NCBI GenBank assembly: GCA_002794735.1 | Contig: NBAZ01000008.1 | Location: forward strand, 62,001-126,000 | Direction of reading: 5' to 3' | DNA from: Pyrrhoderma lamaoense | Lineage: Eukaryota; Basidiomycota; Agaricomycetes; Hymenochaetales; Hymenochaetaceae | DNA: 64,000 nt | In this document: piece by piece, positions 45,347 through 57,415 of the stretch | Layout: each line of letters begins with the position of its first letter | How positions within the stretch are numbered: position 1 is the stretch's first letter | Position numbers and translations under genes: made by a program | Notes under the pieces: generated by a model | Seen by the model: the letters and a program-made list of their open reading frames with translations, nothing else | The model's database searches: none | Told to the model about the DNA's origin: nothing

Positions 45347-48300
45347 TTATTTGCCTTGCTTTGTGCTGAGAATATCGAAGAAGGCTTCTTGTGGAAGATC
45401 GACGTTCCCAATCCTTTTCATGCGTCGTTTACTCTCCTTCTGGTTCTCCAGATGTTTCATTTTACGTTCGTAGTGCCTGTAAAAATCCTAATAAGCAAGT
45501 ATAACTATAAAAAAGAATGAAAATAGGTGTGTTTGACTTACCACCATATAACCCAGCTGTGACATCAGCCCTGAATCATTACAAAATCAGTGAAATTGCT
45601 CATAAATAAGATAGTGATTCTACCGATTTGCAGATAGAGTCTCTCTTGCGATGATTTTTTTCCCAACTGCAGCTTGAATCGGAACCTCAAAGAGTTGCCT
45701 GGGAATCACCTTGTCTGTGGACGGCGTTTTTAAGCACTGTGGATTGACTTTGGGACAGGAGCCAGGTACTTACGAAGTTTTTTCACCCAAGCCCTTCCAA
45801 CCTCTTGTTCGGTTGATTTATGAACCTTATAACGGCATATTAACGGGGATCGGGCATGAGGAGAAAATGACACTTACGATCAATGCCAATGCATCCACTG
45901 GTCTGGAATTGAGAAGGAATATCATCTGTATTGCATGGAGTAAGTAAAGGTAGTATACAGAAACAATTCTGCAGCCAACCTTTGATAAATTGCTTTTGCG
46001 ATATCCAGCATCTTCATAACTATAAAGAGTAATAAAGAGTATTAGTTAAGTAGAAGTAGTGACATAAACCAACACACTCAAAACTAGCGTAACCGGAACT
46101 TCGACTTTTCAATAGAGAAAAGAAATCTGTGACTATCTCGCTCAAAGGCAATAGACAGGTCAGAATTACTCTAGCATGTGAACTAGATGAATCTAGATAA
46201 CGATGATCGAGATCTATTGCGCGCTTAGAAAAGCATAACTCCATCATCTCTCCGAGGTAATCTTAGTGATAGTATTGATCTCAGGCTTAGTTATCAGAGC
46301 AAGGAATAGACCATTCACCTTCCGGGACGATTATGGAGGCTTTTACCATGGGTTCTTGCACTTCTACCACCTTTGCAGTTGGGTCCGATAAGTCAGGAAA
46401 GTCTGTAGGATTACTAAAAAAAACAGTCTTGTCACGATAGACAACTAATTTTAGGATAGAATTTAGCACGAAGAAAAGTCTAAAATTAATACAGATCATC
46501 GACTTACCCTTATAAGGCACAGACGGGGCGGTAATTATAACATTCGCATCATATTCGTCTTCTAACCTTTGCTTAAATACATCCATGTGTAACGTCCCTA
46601 AGAAGCCGAGCCTCAGCCCCTGTCCTGTGTATTGCTTAGTACGATATTTTATTGATAAATAATTGAAGCAAGAATGAAACTAATAACCTAATGCAGCTGA
46701 CGATTCGCGTTGAACGGTCACACTACGATCCGTTAGTATAAGCTACATAGCATTAAATAAGTAGTAAACAGAGACATGAGTGAATTTCTTACTCGTTTGA
46801 TCGACTCTTCGAGTTTTGGGAATTCATTCGAATCAACGGGGAAGATTCCAGCGTAAACCTGTAATTATAATTATTAACGAATCTCAAAGGTGAAGAGTGC
46901 AGCCCTATACTACCATTGCCTTTGACGGTGTGAAACCAGGAAGAGCCTGGACGGGTTCACCAACTCTGTGAAAAGTGTCTCCTACATGGGCTATAATTCG
47001 TTCAAATTAGCTCCGATAGTTGTTACTAGGGAAAATGGGATTGCCTTCAGAGGACTCCTTCATGTTACAAGCTATGTATCCGACTTGACCGGAATACAGT
47101 ATGCCAGTGGGTTTTTGCTCAGGATGCATGATACCGACTTCAGTAACCTCATACTTCTTTCGGGTTGAGCAAGAGGCTATTTTATCTCCTGAAACAAGTT
47201 TGATGTATGAAGGATGGTATGAGGGAATCGAATGATAAAGAGACGTACCTTTACTGATCTTTCCGGATGTTACGTTGACAAGAGATATCACGCCACGATA
47301 TCGATCGTATCTGTATGGAAATCAATCGTAAAGCTTCGAGAAAAAGTATATATGTAAGTCTTACGAGGAATCAAACAAGAAGGCAGATAGCGCTTCGCCA
47401 GTGGCACCTTTAGGGGGAGGGACACGATCTACAATAGCTTCGAGAACAGTCTTAGTACCCAAGCCGGATTTTGCAGAGATATGGAGAATTTCGGATGGGT
47501 CGATGCCAAACATCGCTTCCATCTGTGCTGCGACTTGATCTGGACGAGCTGCTGGAAGATCAATCTGTAGAGGTATATTAGTATCTTTTCAACGAAAATT
47601 GTTTTATAGAAAGACTTACTTTGTTTAATATGGGGATAAATTTGAGACCCTTCTCTTTCGCGCTATGAAAAACAGAGATAGTCTGAGCCTGAACACCTAT
47701 GACAAATTATTATAGTTTGCAACTTAGAGGACCATGGGTTGTATATCCTTTACCTTGACTCGCGTCTACAACAAGCAGTACACCCTGACAAGCTCCTAAA
47801 GCGCGCCGTACTTCCCAAGAGAAATCCACATGACCCTGTCCCCAAATCAGGCATGAAGGACAGGAAATGGAAGTGAGATCTTACGGGGTATCAATGAGAT
47901 TGAGAAGATACTTCTGGCCATGATATGGGAATATCATGCTAGACAATTCTTTATTGAGAATTCAAATAAGCGAGGTCCATTAGTACCTAGCTGTTTGTGC
48001 TTTGACTGGGAAACAGAATTCATCAAAATAACGGTAATAGAGGCTCATCGAATGCACACACCAGTTATACCCCTCTCTCTTTCAACTTTGAGTTTATCTA
48101 GTACTTGTTTGTTAGTGCCATGTTTAGTATCGATGGTGCCTGTTAACTTGTTTCCAATCAGGAAACAGTTCTAGGTAGTTCTCTGTGCTTTGACATACTT
48201 CAAGTAGCCTTAGATTTATAGATGGTTAGTTATATATACTCTTTTGAAATTATTTTAGGCTACCTATCAGCCAGTGTAGATTTGCCATGATCTAGAACTT

Positions 48301-48603
48301 ATGATGAGACGGGCAAATAGGATCGTTGGAAAGCTTTGATAATAATTACCAATGTGCGCTATTATTGAGAAATTACTATACTCATGAGAACCACATCAGC
48401 GAGAGCCACGGGGGAGCTTACTGGAAAGAGACAAACCGTATTAGTTCAACAGGGTATTCTGCCATGTCAAGTCTAGGGTGATTATTTTGAGCTAGTACGC
48501 ATGACAAGCTGAATTGGCGCTTTGTTAGTGATATTCGGGACTCGTAGGCTAGAGCCAAGGAGTTTTTTGAGAGAGAGCGCGATATGCGCATCGATTTTCT
48601 CAT
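45347..48603 (-). CDS. GUF1: mitochondrial elongation factor 4 (LepA/Guf1 GTPase)
   Basis: The Arg/Ser-rich start [16 protein letters not shown] is a presequence. [10 protein letters not shown] joins by a 26-nt exon (48350-48375, encoding NFSIIAHID) to the P-loop [10 protein letters not shown], then [19 protein letters not shown] and ERERGIT (G2 region), [14 protein letters not shown] (G3) and ILNKIDLP (G4). LepA-specific segments follow: GHVGDTFH-like [32 protein letters not shown], and the C-terminal [28 protein letters not shown], stopping at 45347. About 18 short introns, all joins in frame. It back-translocates or quality-controls mitochondrial ribosomes. Confidence 0.95.
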
Positions 48604-48766
48604 CAGAGTGAGCAAGGGGAAAACATTGAATGATGAAATGAAATGACGGACACAGTACCATGCAGACGGGACGTTCTAAATTTCTATCACGTGGGACCGT
48701 GGACGTGACATAATTATAACCATCTTTGACTTCTCAAGACTCGGAGTCGGAGGCTCTAATTAAACC
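48604..48766. promoter_or_regulatory. short divergent promoter GUF1 / Cwf18 with CACGTG
   Basis: A 163-bp divergent spacer containing CACGTG at 48688-48693, followed by a second ACGTGAC at 48703. Both lie within 100 bases of either start. Confidence 0.45.
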
Positions 48767-49391
48767 ATGTCTCTTGCGGAGGAAGCAAACGCACGCAAGA
48801 CTCGTCTTCTGGCGCTGAGAAAGAAGAAAGAAGATGCAAACAATGAAAGGTAAGCTATCTATCTAATCGACTTGTAGCGTGGCCAAAACTTTCTGCAGCA
48901 GCGATTTATCCCTGTCGGGACGCAACTTCGATCCACAGACTCGTACATTGAGAAAACATAATCAAGTTGACGGAAATGAGGTGAAGGATAGCGTCGAAAA
49001 CGATGTATCCGGTCTTGCAGAACAGATCATTGCTGAGGACGAACGTGCTCGGGCTCAAGAACTTGTTCGTTTTCTTCTGTAAACAAGCTTTGATATATCT
49101 GACTTTTGCTTCTCACCAGGATCTTACTAACATAGCTCCCAAGCGCCCTAACTGGGATCTTAAACGGGAAATGGAAAGAAAAGTAGCCAAACTGGAAAGG
49201 AAAACCCAAGAAGCAATTCATACGCTTATTCGTTGAGTACTTCCTGTCTGTCTCATCAAAACGGGTCTTAGACAATATAATCTCTAGGCCAAAGGTTAGC
49301 TGCTCAAAAGGGGGATAGTGACGATATAATAGGCGCAATACGCGCACAGGAGAAAGCCGAAAATGAGGGGAACTCATCAGACGACGAATGA
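48767..49391 (+). CDS. Cwf18/CCDC12-like spliceosome component
   Basis: Starts MSLAEEANARKTRLLALRKKK, the family's N-terminal helix. Then come FDPQTRTLRKH and an acidic linker. The core after the intron at about 49075-49121 reads DLTNIAPKRPNWDLKREMERK with KLERKTQEAIHTLIR, matching the NLAPKKPNWDLKR signature of Cwf18/CCDC12. The final exon, after an intron ending near 49288, is acidic and ends NSSDDE at 49391. The family associates with the NineTeen/Prp19 complex and activated spliceosome. Confidence 0.88.
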
Positions 49392-49521
49392 TTGTGTGCT
49401 GATTAATTCACTTTTTTCGAGTTGTTTTGTATTAGTTTTATTGTAAGTTATACATACATAGGCATGAAATCGTTATAAGTGCTGACCCTTCTCTATATCG
49501 GATCAACTATAGGTATTTATA

Positions 49522-50499
49522 TTAACGATTATGTCGCGAATTCAACATCTGGATTATTTTCTGGTCTTCGGACCATCTCGTTTCTCTCTGTGAGCTGGTG
49601 GGGCTAAGGGGGCCTTCAATGCCATGAACAGCAGTGTGCAGTGGCGGTAGTATAGGAGTAGGTGACGCGTGGCCTTGACCCTTGGGACTAGCTGTTCCTG
49701 ATGCCGAGGTACTTTGGAGACTAGATGTTTGTGGCATCACACCGCTACCGTAGTCAGAATTGCGAGTACGTGCCTTACCACTACGATAAATGCCTTCAGG
49801 TACTGTAATGGAACGTAATGTTGGGTCGCTATCAATGCTTGGAAGATGTTGTAGGTCATCGTACGTAAAATAGGCGGTGAGATGCCATTTTCGTGGTTGT
49901 GACCCAGGTGCTACTGTTACAAAAGCAGAATATGCTTGCTTTACTAGTCCTGAAGGTCTATGTGCGGAGCGGTCGAAGTGTGATAGTATTGATGAAGTAT
50001 TATTAACTCGTGACGTTCCATCAACAAATCTGTAGACGGCCTGGGTACTGAATATTATTTACTTCCCAGTAAGTAGTCAATTCATAGTACTCTAAAGCGT
50101 TGTACTAACCTAGTACTCTGGCTGGCAGGATTGTCAGTGTGGTCATTTGGGATCTTTTCATCGTAAAAAAGATATGGCTGTAATGACAAAAGTTGGGATC
50201 AAGGTTATGGATTGATGACTGAGGATGTGCCTAGAACATACTTCTCGCATACGGGATTGGCTCCACACTCTTCCATCTGTCCATCGTCTGAGCCCAAGTT
50301 CATCATCACTTTCTTCCCAAACGAAAATCGACCCTGACTGGATATACATCGATCGTTCCATCTCATTGAGTCTCCTTGACACAGGTTTTAGCAGGCCTCG
50401 TCGTACTGCTTCAAGGACAGTTTGTGCATCTCTAGTATCACGTACATGTAACCTAGAGTGTGTTGGGCGTTGGACGTCTTGTCCTGGAGCGTAGAACAT
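49522..50499 (-). CDS. WOPR-domain transcription regulator (Gti1/Pac2 family)
   Basis: Starts MFYAPGQDVQRPTHSRLHVRD. WOPR-A block: DAQTVLEAVRRGLL, RRLNEMERSMYIQSGSIFVWEE and RRWTDGRVWSQSRMRE. WOPR-B block: GLVKQAYSAFV and RKWHLTAYFTYDDLQHLPSIDSD. A Ser/Pro-rich tail ends at 49522. The family includes Wor1, Ryp1, Gti1 and Pac2, DNA-binding switches for morphology, mating and gluconate uptake. The protein is short (about 260 residues), with the DNA-binding region at the very N-terminus, consistent with Gti1/Pac2 more than with large Wor1-type members. Which branch it belongs to is not decided. Confidence 0.9.
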
Positions 50500-51856
50500 T
50501 GTTATCGCGAGTGGGTGAGTATTGAGAAATTCTCATGTACGAAGTCAATATTTTATAGTGAACAGAAGGGAAAATCCCGCTCTAAGTCTTCTCAATGAAA
50601 TTACCATTACCAAAGGGTAGGTAAAGTAGTTGGACCCTATTCTGTTTCCGTGTACTTTTTCGATCTGGAAGAGGGTTGTCCCTGTTCCTCCGAGGCCAGT
50701 GGTTTCCCGGAGTTCACTGACAGCCAGCTTCACTTCAGCTGGCGGAACGTGATAAATAGACTCTTTCACAGCCGGGTCATTTTGTCTATTTACACACGCA
50801 CGCATTCTCGCGCCGAAAAAAGGCAATTACACGGCGTGTTTGAGTATCTCCCTGCATCTATCACTAGAGGTTGCCGCAACTCAGGAAATACGTGGGTCCC
50901 AGATCTTGTCGGATTACGTTCGCGCGAACCCGCACAGTGGCGTGCAATTGAATGGCTAAATGAATTTTGATCTTTATTGGCGCTCGAAGTTCGCCTTCCC
51001 AAGGATATGTAAGAAATTGTTACTGAATGGACATAGGTGAATCTGAATAGATGTATATCCCTTTCTAAACACGCCTCGTTCTGAGTCAAAAATTATCAAA
51101 ATTCTTGAGGTACATTCGAACCGATTTCCTTCCGAGCATCCTGTTTTGGCCATCCGTCCTCGGCTGCTTTTTTGTTTCGCGTGCTTCCCTTGGGACTTCG
51201 AGAGAGGAACCTTTACCCCTAAGAACAGTCGCATTTAATTCCGCACTTTCAACGCTGCTAGTAATGAAAGTGTTTCAAAGAATGTTTGCCCCTAGTTTAA
51301 TTATCGTAATATAATAAAGAAGCTTATAAAGAACTGGGACTAGTCGACACACGAAAGATTTGAACTATCTGGTCGATCCACAGATTGGAGGGGCTAATCT
51401 CGTTCGCCAGATATTCATGTAGATTATATGTATACAATAAGGTTTCTCCGAGGCCTACTTGTTTGCTCCTGGCAGGGAATCCGAAGAATATTGTGAGTTG
51501 GCGAATTTATAAACTTACTGTCGGAGAATCCTCATCTCCAAGGTAAGGAAAAAGATAAACAAGGATGAATTTAAAATTTTACGCAAAATTTACTCAAGGT
51601 AGGTTTCAAGCTAGCATAAGCACTGTTAATATAGAGCCAGAACGGCGATGCTTGTTTATGTACGTGAACGTTGAATATCATAAGCGACATCCATGTTGTC
51701 AAGTGCAAGTCAGTAAACTGTGGGAAAGTTTATCCTTTAGTAAGCCAGGGGATCGCAGTCGTCCAATGGCACGCTGCCCTTGACGCTGGACTACAATATG
51801 TTCTGAACGCTATCTGCTTGCTCTGTTATGGTCGACAACTCATCAGAAGAGCTTGC
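50500..51856. other. 1.36 kb intergenic between the WOPR and elongin genes
   Basis: A long divergent spacer. ORFs of 70-106 codons occur on both strands (e.g. 50650-50970 plus, 50545-50826 minus) but overlap each other and show no family signature or splice continuity. Long upstream regions are common for WOPR master regulators, so this may be a large regulatory region. Confidence 0.4.
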
Positions 51857-52973
51857 ATGTGGTGTACCAACCCTGGTTCACAATTGCCAAAAAGGTTTGC
51901 TCCTGTTGACCGAATAACCTGCACGCGAGTTGATGTAATTTCTCATCTTTATTCATAGTACTAGCTGCCAACATTGATGGTGTGTTTGCTCAGTCTATCT
52001 TATGACCCGGTGAAATATTAATAACCATAAAGCGATTTCCAGCTTTGGAAACAATATACCCCATCGATTAATTGAACCCATTTTGAAAAGTTGTAATGCG
52101 GACACATTATTGCGATTAGAGAAGGAAACTCCAGTGAGTTTTATCAGGGTGATTATTGGATTAAGTTCTAATGTACGATTCGTAGTCATTAGAAGGGCGT
52201 ACATCAGGTCAGCCCCTCAATCTTTCGCTTGACAAAACCTCATCAGATATGGCATAGAGCTTTGGGAGACCTTATGCTTGAAGACTTACCCATTACTTGT
52301 TCACACCTGTGACATCTCTGCGCCATGGAAGGACACATTCTTCGTATGTACATCGGTTACTCATGATATAAGTTAGAATCTAATGCTTGGATAATAGGCT
52401 TTGAAGCATAAAGAAGAGAGGCGGTTTGAAGAAGCTGCTAGCAAAGCTAGGAGTCAACGCTTAGAAGCAGAAAAGCATAAGAGGAAGAGACAAGTACAGC
52501 TAACACATCATTTACCAACTCCCAAACGCCATAGACAAGGCTGTAGGTGCTTGATATTCATCATCATATATTATTTCTCGGAAATTGTGCTCTTAGGCTT
52601 ATGCTACTTTGTTTTAGTTCCCTCGGGGCCCAAAACACTCTTTGAAAAGACACGACAAGAAGCAACTAAAATTCAGAATAGCAGATTTGGTTCGCGCTCC
52701 ACTCGTCCCTTAAATGGTGCCTCAGGATCACAGACTAGGCTTGGTGCTCCCAGTGCTCAAACAAGAACAAGAAACCAAGATGGAAGCTCAGCCAATACAT
52801 TCACGATACGCGCTACTGGCTCTGGGTCCCTTCCTAATACTGTACTACAAAGTACCACACCATTACAACAGCAAGCAAGTCGCAATAGGGGCAATATTTC
52901 TCCCTCTTTAACTAGACCAGGAATTACTTCAAGAAATAGTACAAGGCTTAATCCAAACAACAGAAATACCTGA
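51857..52973 (+). CDS. ELA1: elongin A-like protein
   Basis: Reads PKRFAPVDRITCTRVDVISHLYSYFGNNIPHRLIEPILKSC after one splice (GTACTA at 51959 to CAG at about 52039), then NADTLLRLEKETP and, after further introns, IELWETLCLKTYPLL with APWKDTFF, ALKHKEERRFEEAASKA and SQRLEAEKHKRKRQVQ. The order (F-box/BC-box-like IPHRLIEPIL, RLE...P, LW..LC...P, basic helix) is that of Elongin A / Ela1, the Pol II ubiquitin-ligase adaptor. The tail is Ser/Thr/Asn-rich and disordered, with a NNRNT end. Around 52247 the frame fits only if one base is missing. The start at 51857 is the first in-frame ATG but is weakly supported. Confidence 0.7.
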
Positions 52974-53704
52974 TTTGAACAAAAGAAAAAGAAGAGTACA
53001 TCCAACAAATCTTCTTTTTTAGTTCGCACTTTGTACTGCTCCATATAGGAGCTTACCTGGATTAATTGATTATCACCCCTGCATCACCCCTCATGTATAC
53101 ATATTATTGGATTGTATGCTATAATTGTAGATCACAGCATTCATGTAGTGCTGGTACTTGCGTGTATTCTTTGAAATTTCCTTCCTCTATCATTCTTTAA
53201 CTTCCCTATCCCTACGCTAAACCAGCTTGAAGGGTTGAATTTGTATACAACCCGTAATGGACTATCTCACTTTACTTGCAAATTTCGGCTTTGCTTTACA
53301 ACGGAGGAATTCAACTTTTTTTTACATTTGAGACTTTATTTCTGAGGGATGAGAACCGTGAAACTAACTGACATGGGAACTAATTCTTACACTTGTATAA
53401 TTAATACTCTAACAACCATTTGATAATTGAACACACTTATAAAGAAAGATGATATTGAATTGTGGAAAAGGATTGAAAGAAAGCAAATGTATGTGCGATT
53501 AAGAAGGAATAGTGAGGTGAGATAGATGAATGCAAGAAGGAGGGATCAGAGTGAGTTAGTATATGAGTGGAAAGAGGAGAAAGGAAAAACAAGATTAGAG
53601 GAATAAGTGAAGTGCAAAAATATCCTCATGAAGGAGTTTACCACAAGAGTCTAGGTTTCCAAGAGATTCTTTGTACTTTTTCTCCATACAAGCAGCCCAG
53701 AAGG
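52974..53704. other. 3' flanks of convergent elongin A and GID7 genes
   Basis: AT-rich, then purine-rich (53500-53600). No gene or fold recognised. Confidence 0.35.
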
Positions 53705-56700
53705 CTATAGAGTTGTCTCTCGACCTTTACCCTTCTTGCTTCGATCCATTGTATAGGATGTACTTGACTCAACCGAAACTCCGGCCAGTAGTAGATCAGC
53801 GTGGGGACTTTCCCATATCCTCACCGTACCGTCATCTGAGCAGGAGGCAAACAAACGCTCATTCACTGGGTTCCACGCAACAGCATTCACACTTCCCGCC
53901 CCATGTCCTGGAATCGCTTCCAATAATACACCTGTATCTCGGTGCCAGATATAAACCTTTTCATCTGATAGGAGTTTAAGTACCATAACGTTTGAGTATT
54001 TCTATCATTGAATTTTACCTTCGCTACCACTGACAACAAAATTCCCATCTATCCCACCAAAGCAACTCCGAATTACGTGTTGACCTTGGCGTTGCCCAGT
54101 GAATTTTCGGGCCATCCTTCCCGATTCTAAGTCCCACAATTGAACTTCCTGTCATCATATACTCATTAAAAAGTAGTGTAGGAACAATTTAAACAAGTTC
54201 TCACATCTGGAGCATGATTTACAAGGGCAAACCGTGAATCTTGAGAAATTTTTACACTCGTGAGCTCCCCTTCAAGACGAATTGAACTGGTTGAGAAGTA
54301 TAATATTGAGAAAAAAGGAGAAAAAGTCTGGCCGCTAGGCCCCTGGAATAACTAAACGTACGCTTCTTGCTTCTTTGAAGCAAAGTCATATATGATAAGC
54401 CTGTTTTCCTTGGAATTGACACTCTGTTGTGATGAACTAGGCACACCAGAATTCTGCACATCTTGCTGGGAAGAAAGTTTAGGCTGGCTTATAGGAAGTG
54501 GCTCCAACCCTATGACAACCAGTCGAGATAAGTCAGAAGCTAGTGCAAGATCTGTCACCCTTATAGTGGTTTTGATCCATAACTCTTCGTGATGATCTAC
54601 TGCATCCTAAGAGAGGGGAGAACATATCAGGATCCGCATCGTATCTGCACTATCAGATATTATTATATGCATACCCAGAGTAGAATCTTGCGATCCATAC
54701 CCCCTGAGAGAAAACCAGTTCCATCAGGTAACCATTCTAATGCAGAGACCATGTCCTCATGGGCGTTGAGTTCACGAATACACTCTCCAGTCTACATGAT
54801 CCCCAGTGTATTTACACAGAGTTCAGAATCAAAGTAAATCGATCAGAAAAAGGTACCGACTTTGGGGTTCCATAATTTGATAACTGAATCCGCACTAGTC
54901 AACAGGATCTTATCATCTGGAGACCAGGCAACATAGCCAACGGGGTATTGATGTTCATTTAATCTCCTTTCAAGTGAACAATCTCGAACATTGGGTTCTG
55001 TTTCGGGCTATTGCACATCACATTGAGTATATAGAAACAGGACTCCAGTAAGAACAACTTACCCCAATGCGCCAGATGAACGCCCTTTGATCCTTACTCG
55101 CACTAGCTAGATATTGCCCGTCATGACTCCAACTGATATACCAAACTTCATCTGTATGTTGCTTGAGAATATTCGTTGTAAGTAGAGGAAAATCATCGCG
55201 ACTACACTGATGATCGGTATATAAAGAAAACGATTCCGGAGTGTAAGGGACATTGTGGTATAAACAATGTGTTCGTTGATAGGTGAATGCTTGTTCAATT
55301 ACTGCTGAAAATCGTCTCTCCGGTAACATTGTAGAAGGGGGGATGAGTTCTGAGAATCTCAATCAGTAATAATACACAGTGAGTAGGACAGTGTGATATG
55401 TACGTTGTAATTGGGATAACAACACCTTTCTTGAGGTTTCTTTTGATCCGTCCCATTTTGCTCGGATTCTTAAGTCCTCAGCGCTCGAACACATGATAAG
55501 ACTTGAAACCAATTAGTTGAACAGAATTGAAGAAGATCCAATGCCATTATACCTTGATAGAGAATGAAGTTCGTCTTGATTAGCGGTGAACACTGCCAAT
55601 TCATTTCGGAGAACATGTAAAGCTGTATTCACATTCTGGGATTCCAGAAGCTCGAGATATTTTTGTTGGCTTATAAGGAAACGAAATATCTAGTGGGAGA
55701 GATTTTACAGAGTTGGAGATGAAGAGCTCAGTAACGAACAGAATGTACATACCCGTCGATGTTCCTCCCCTTTGATGCCTAGTCTATCTAAACAATTCTC
55801 AGCCTCATTCCACTGGCCCTTGTGTATGTAGGACCGGAAAAGAGAAACATCGGGGGTTTCCATCTTGTATCCAGATTCGGCCTCCAGTGTAGACGCTGAT
55901 TCACTGTGGCAGTCGTTTTGCATATTGACATTAGGAGGAACTATCAGAACAAACTTACGTGTATCCAACATCCCTTAAACTTTGTATGACCAACCGCACA
56001 AACTCTTCTCTATCTATACACGAATCTTCATATAGACGCATTCCAGGGAGGACTACTCGGGATATAGAATGAGTAACAATCTTTCCATCTTCTTTACCGT
56101 TATGCTTTAGTCCGTTGGTAGAGATTCCATTACCATTTGTCAAAATAGATACATCACTTCGCCATGTTGTTGGATCTTGAGAAAGTGAATCACTTCCATA
56201 AGTTACTTCTTGAGTTATAAGGTTCTCACAAGACGACTCTGAGTTGAGAGACACAGAAAGCGTTGATGCACTGTCATTCTCAGCTGAATCAACGAGTCGC
56301 ATTTCTGATACGCTTCTTGGAGAGAAATATTCGGTTGACAAGTGACTGCTAACTAATCCTTAAAATCCAGCATCATTCATTATGGCTGATTCATTATATA
56401 CTCACATAAGGATAGGACATTACCTTTGTCGTGTTTCCTTTTTTTCCTAGCGTGTTGGTCCTCGTCTGAATGCACCCTGTGAGAAGAAGAATTAGAAGGC
56501 CGGCCTAAATTGCTTGTCCCGTCTCTCTGTTGTTGCTCAAACTCTGAGCGGGTACGAGTTCGAGATGACGTAGATGGTAAGAAAGATGGATCGGTGTCTA
56601 ACTCCGCTGAATCCGGGGCTAGACGGTACAAAGAACTCGAAGTTGTAGGGTGTGCAAACGATTCAGTTATCGTGCGGGAACCAGAGGCTGAATTGGGAGA

Positions 56701-56830
56701 AGCGGCCTGAAGAGCAGGAGGTGTGCGTCGAGTGGATTCCGCAGTAGAGCGGATCGCGTCGCCCTGCGGCTCTATGGCAGCAGAGGGCTGGGATGAATGC
56801 GTAGAAGGATCAATGGTGGTAAACTTGAGG
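53705..56830 (-). CDS. GID7/WDR26-like WD40 protein of the GID/CTLH ubiquitin ligase
   Basis: A disordered Ser/Arg-rich head with a basic ARKKRKHDKG patch, then LisH-like REEFVRLVIQSLRDVGYT joined to ESASTLEAESGYKM, CTLH-like FRSYIHKGQWNEAENCLDRLG, and QKYLELLESQNVNTALHVLR. Seven WD40-type blades follow, e.g. QHTDEVWYISWSHDGQYLAS, YPVGYVAWSPDDKILL, AHEDMVSALEWLPDG and SVNAVAWNPVNERLFASCSDDG. Stop at 53705. This LisH-CTLH-WD40 order is diagnostic of Gid7/WDR26, which shapes the ligase that degrades gluconeogenic enzymes. No ATG is visible in frame in the first exon (open back to about 56845), so the true start lies in an unseen upstream exon or is masked by an error. Confidence 0.85.
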
Positions 56831-57415
56831 CGAAAGCGTGTTCAATAGTGCAGACTTTGTGTATTGTGTGTCTGAGATAATTCAAGTTCTAAGCCCGAAA
56901 AGGGTGACTGGCTTATTTCGTCAGGTATACAGAACGATAGATAGAGCTGTATTAGGTGAAAGCAAGTAGCATAAACGTTGTCGACAATGCAAGAGTCGCT
57001 AAAGAGTGGTGTAAGCCAAGCGACCGCGTCCCTATCAATTCGCAATTGGAGGGTACAAATCAGATGATGAACACAACTACTACCGTCTGTAATATCAGAG
57101 TCTCTGGTCTTGTGCAAAATTATTTCCGAAGAAAAGATATTTCCTTTTTAAAGAAACAATGTCAAAAGGGAAGGGAAAAGAATGTTGCAACGAGGATGGA
57201 CAACTTTATATATCTTGTTACATGTGTGTACATAATACGATGATATAACGTACATATCCTGGTAGCACTGAGCACGCTCTTCTTGGACATAAATATGATA
57301 GATGCCAACAAGTTTCTATTCGCACAAGTCTATTATACAACAATCTCATTCGTAGCCTACTACTAATACCTTCTCGTCCCCAGTCGTACAAAGATTTTAT
57401 CAAGTACATGTACAA
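56831..57415. other. intergenic, GID7 promoter and eEF1B 3' flank
   Basis: Mixed sequence. A 91-codon minus frame (56842-57117) could hold a 5' leader or first exon of GID7, but no splice joins it in frame. Confidence 0.3.

Noticed and set aside
47880..48420. Apparent disruption of the GUF1 GTPase domain
   Set aside because: All motifs are recovered by splicing small exons, including a 26-nt one.
50650..50970. 106-codon plus ORF in the WOPR-elongin spacer
   Set aside because: Overlaps an equally long minus ORF; no domain, no splice extension.
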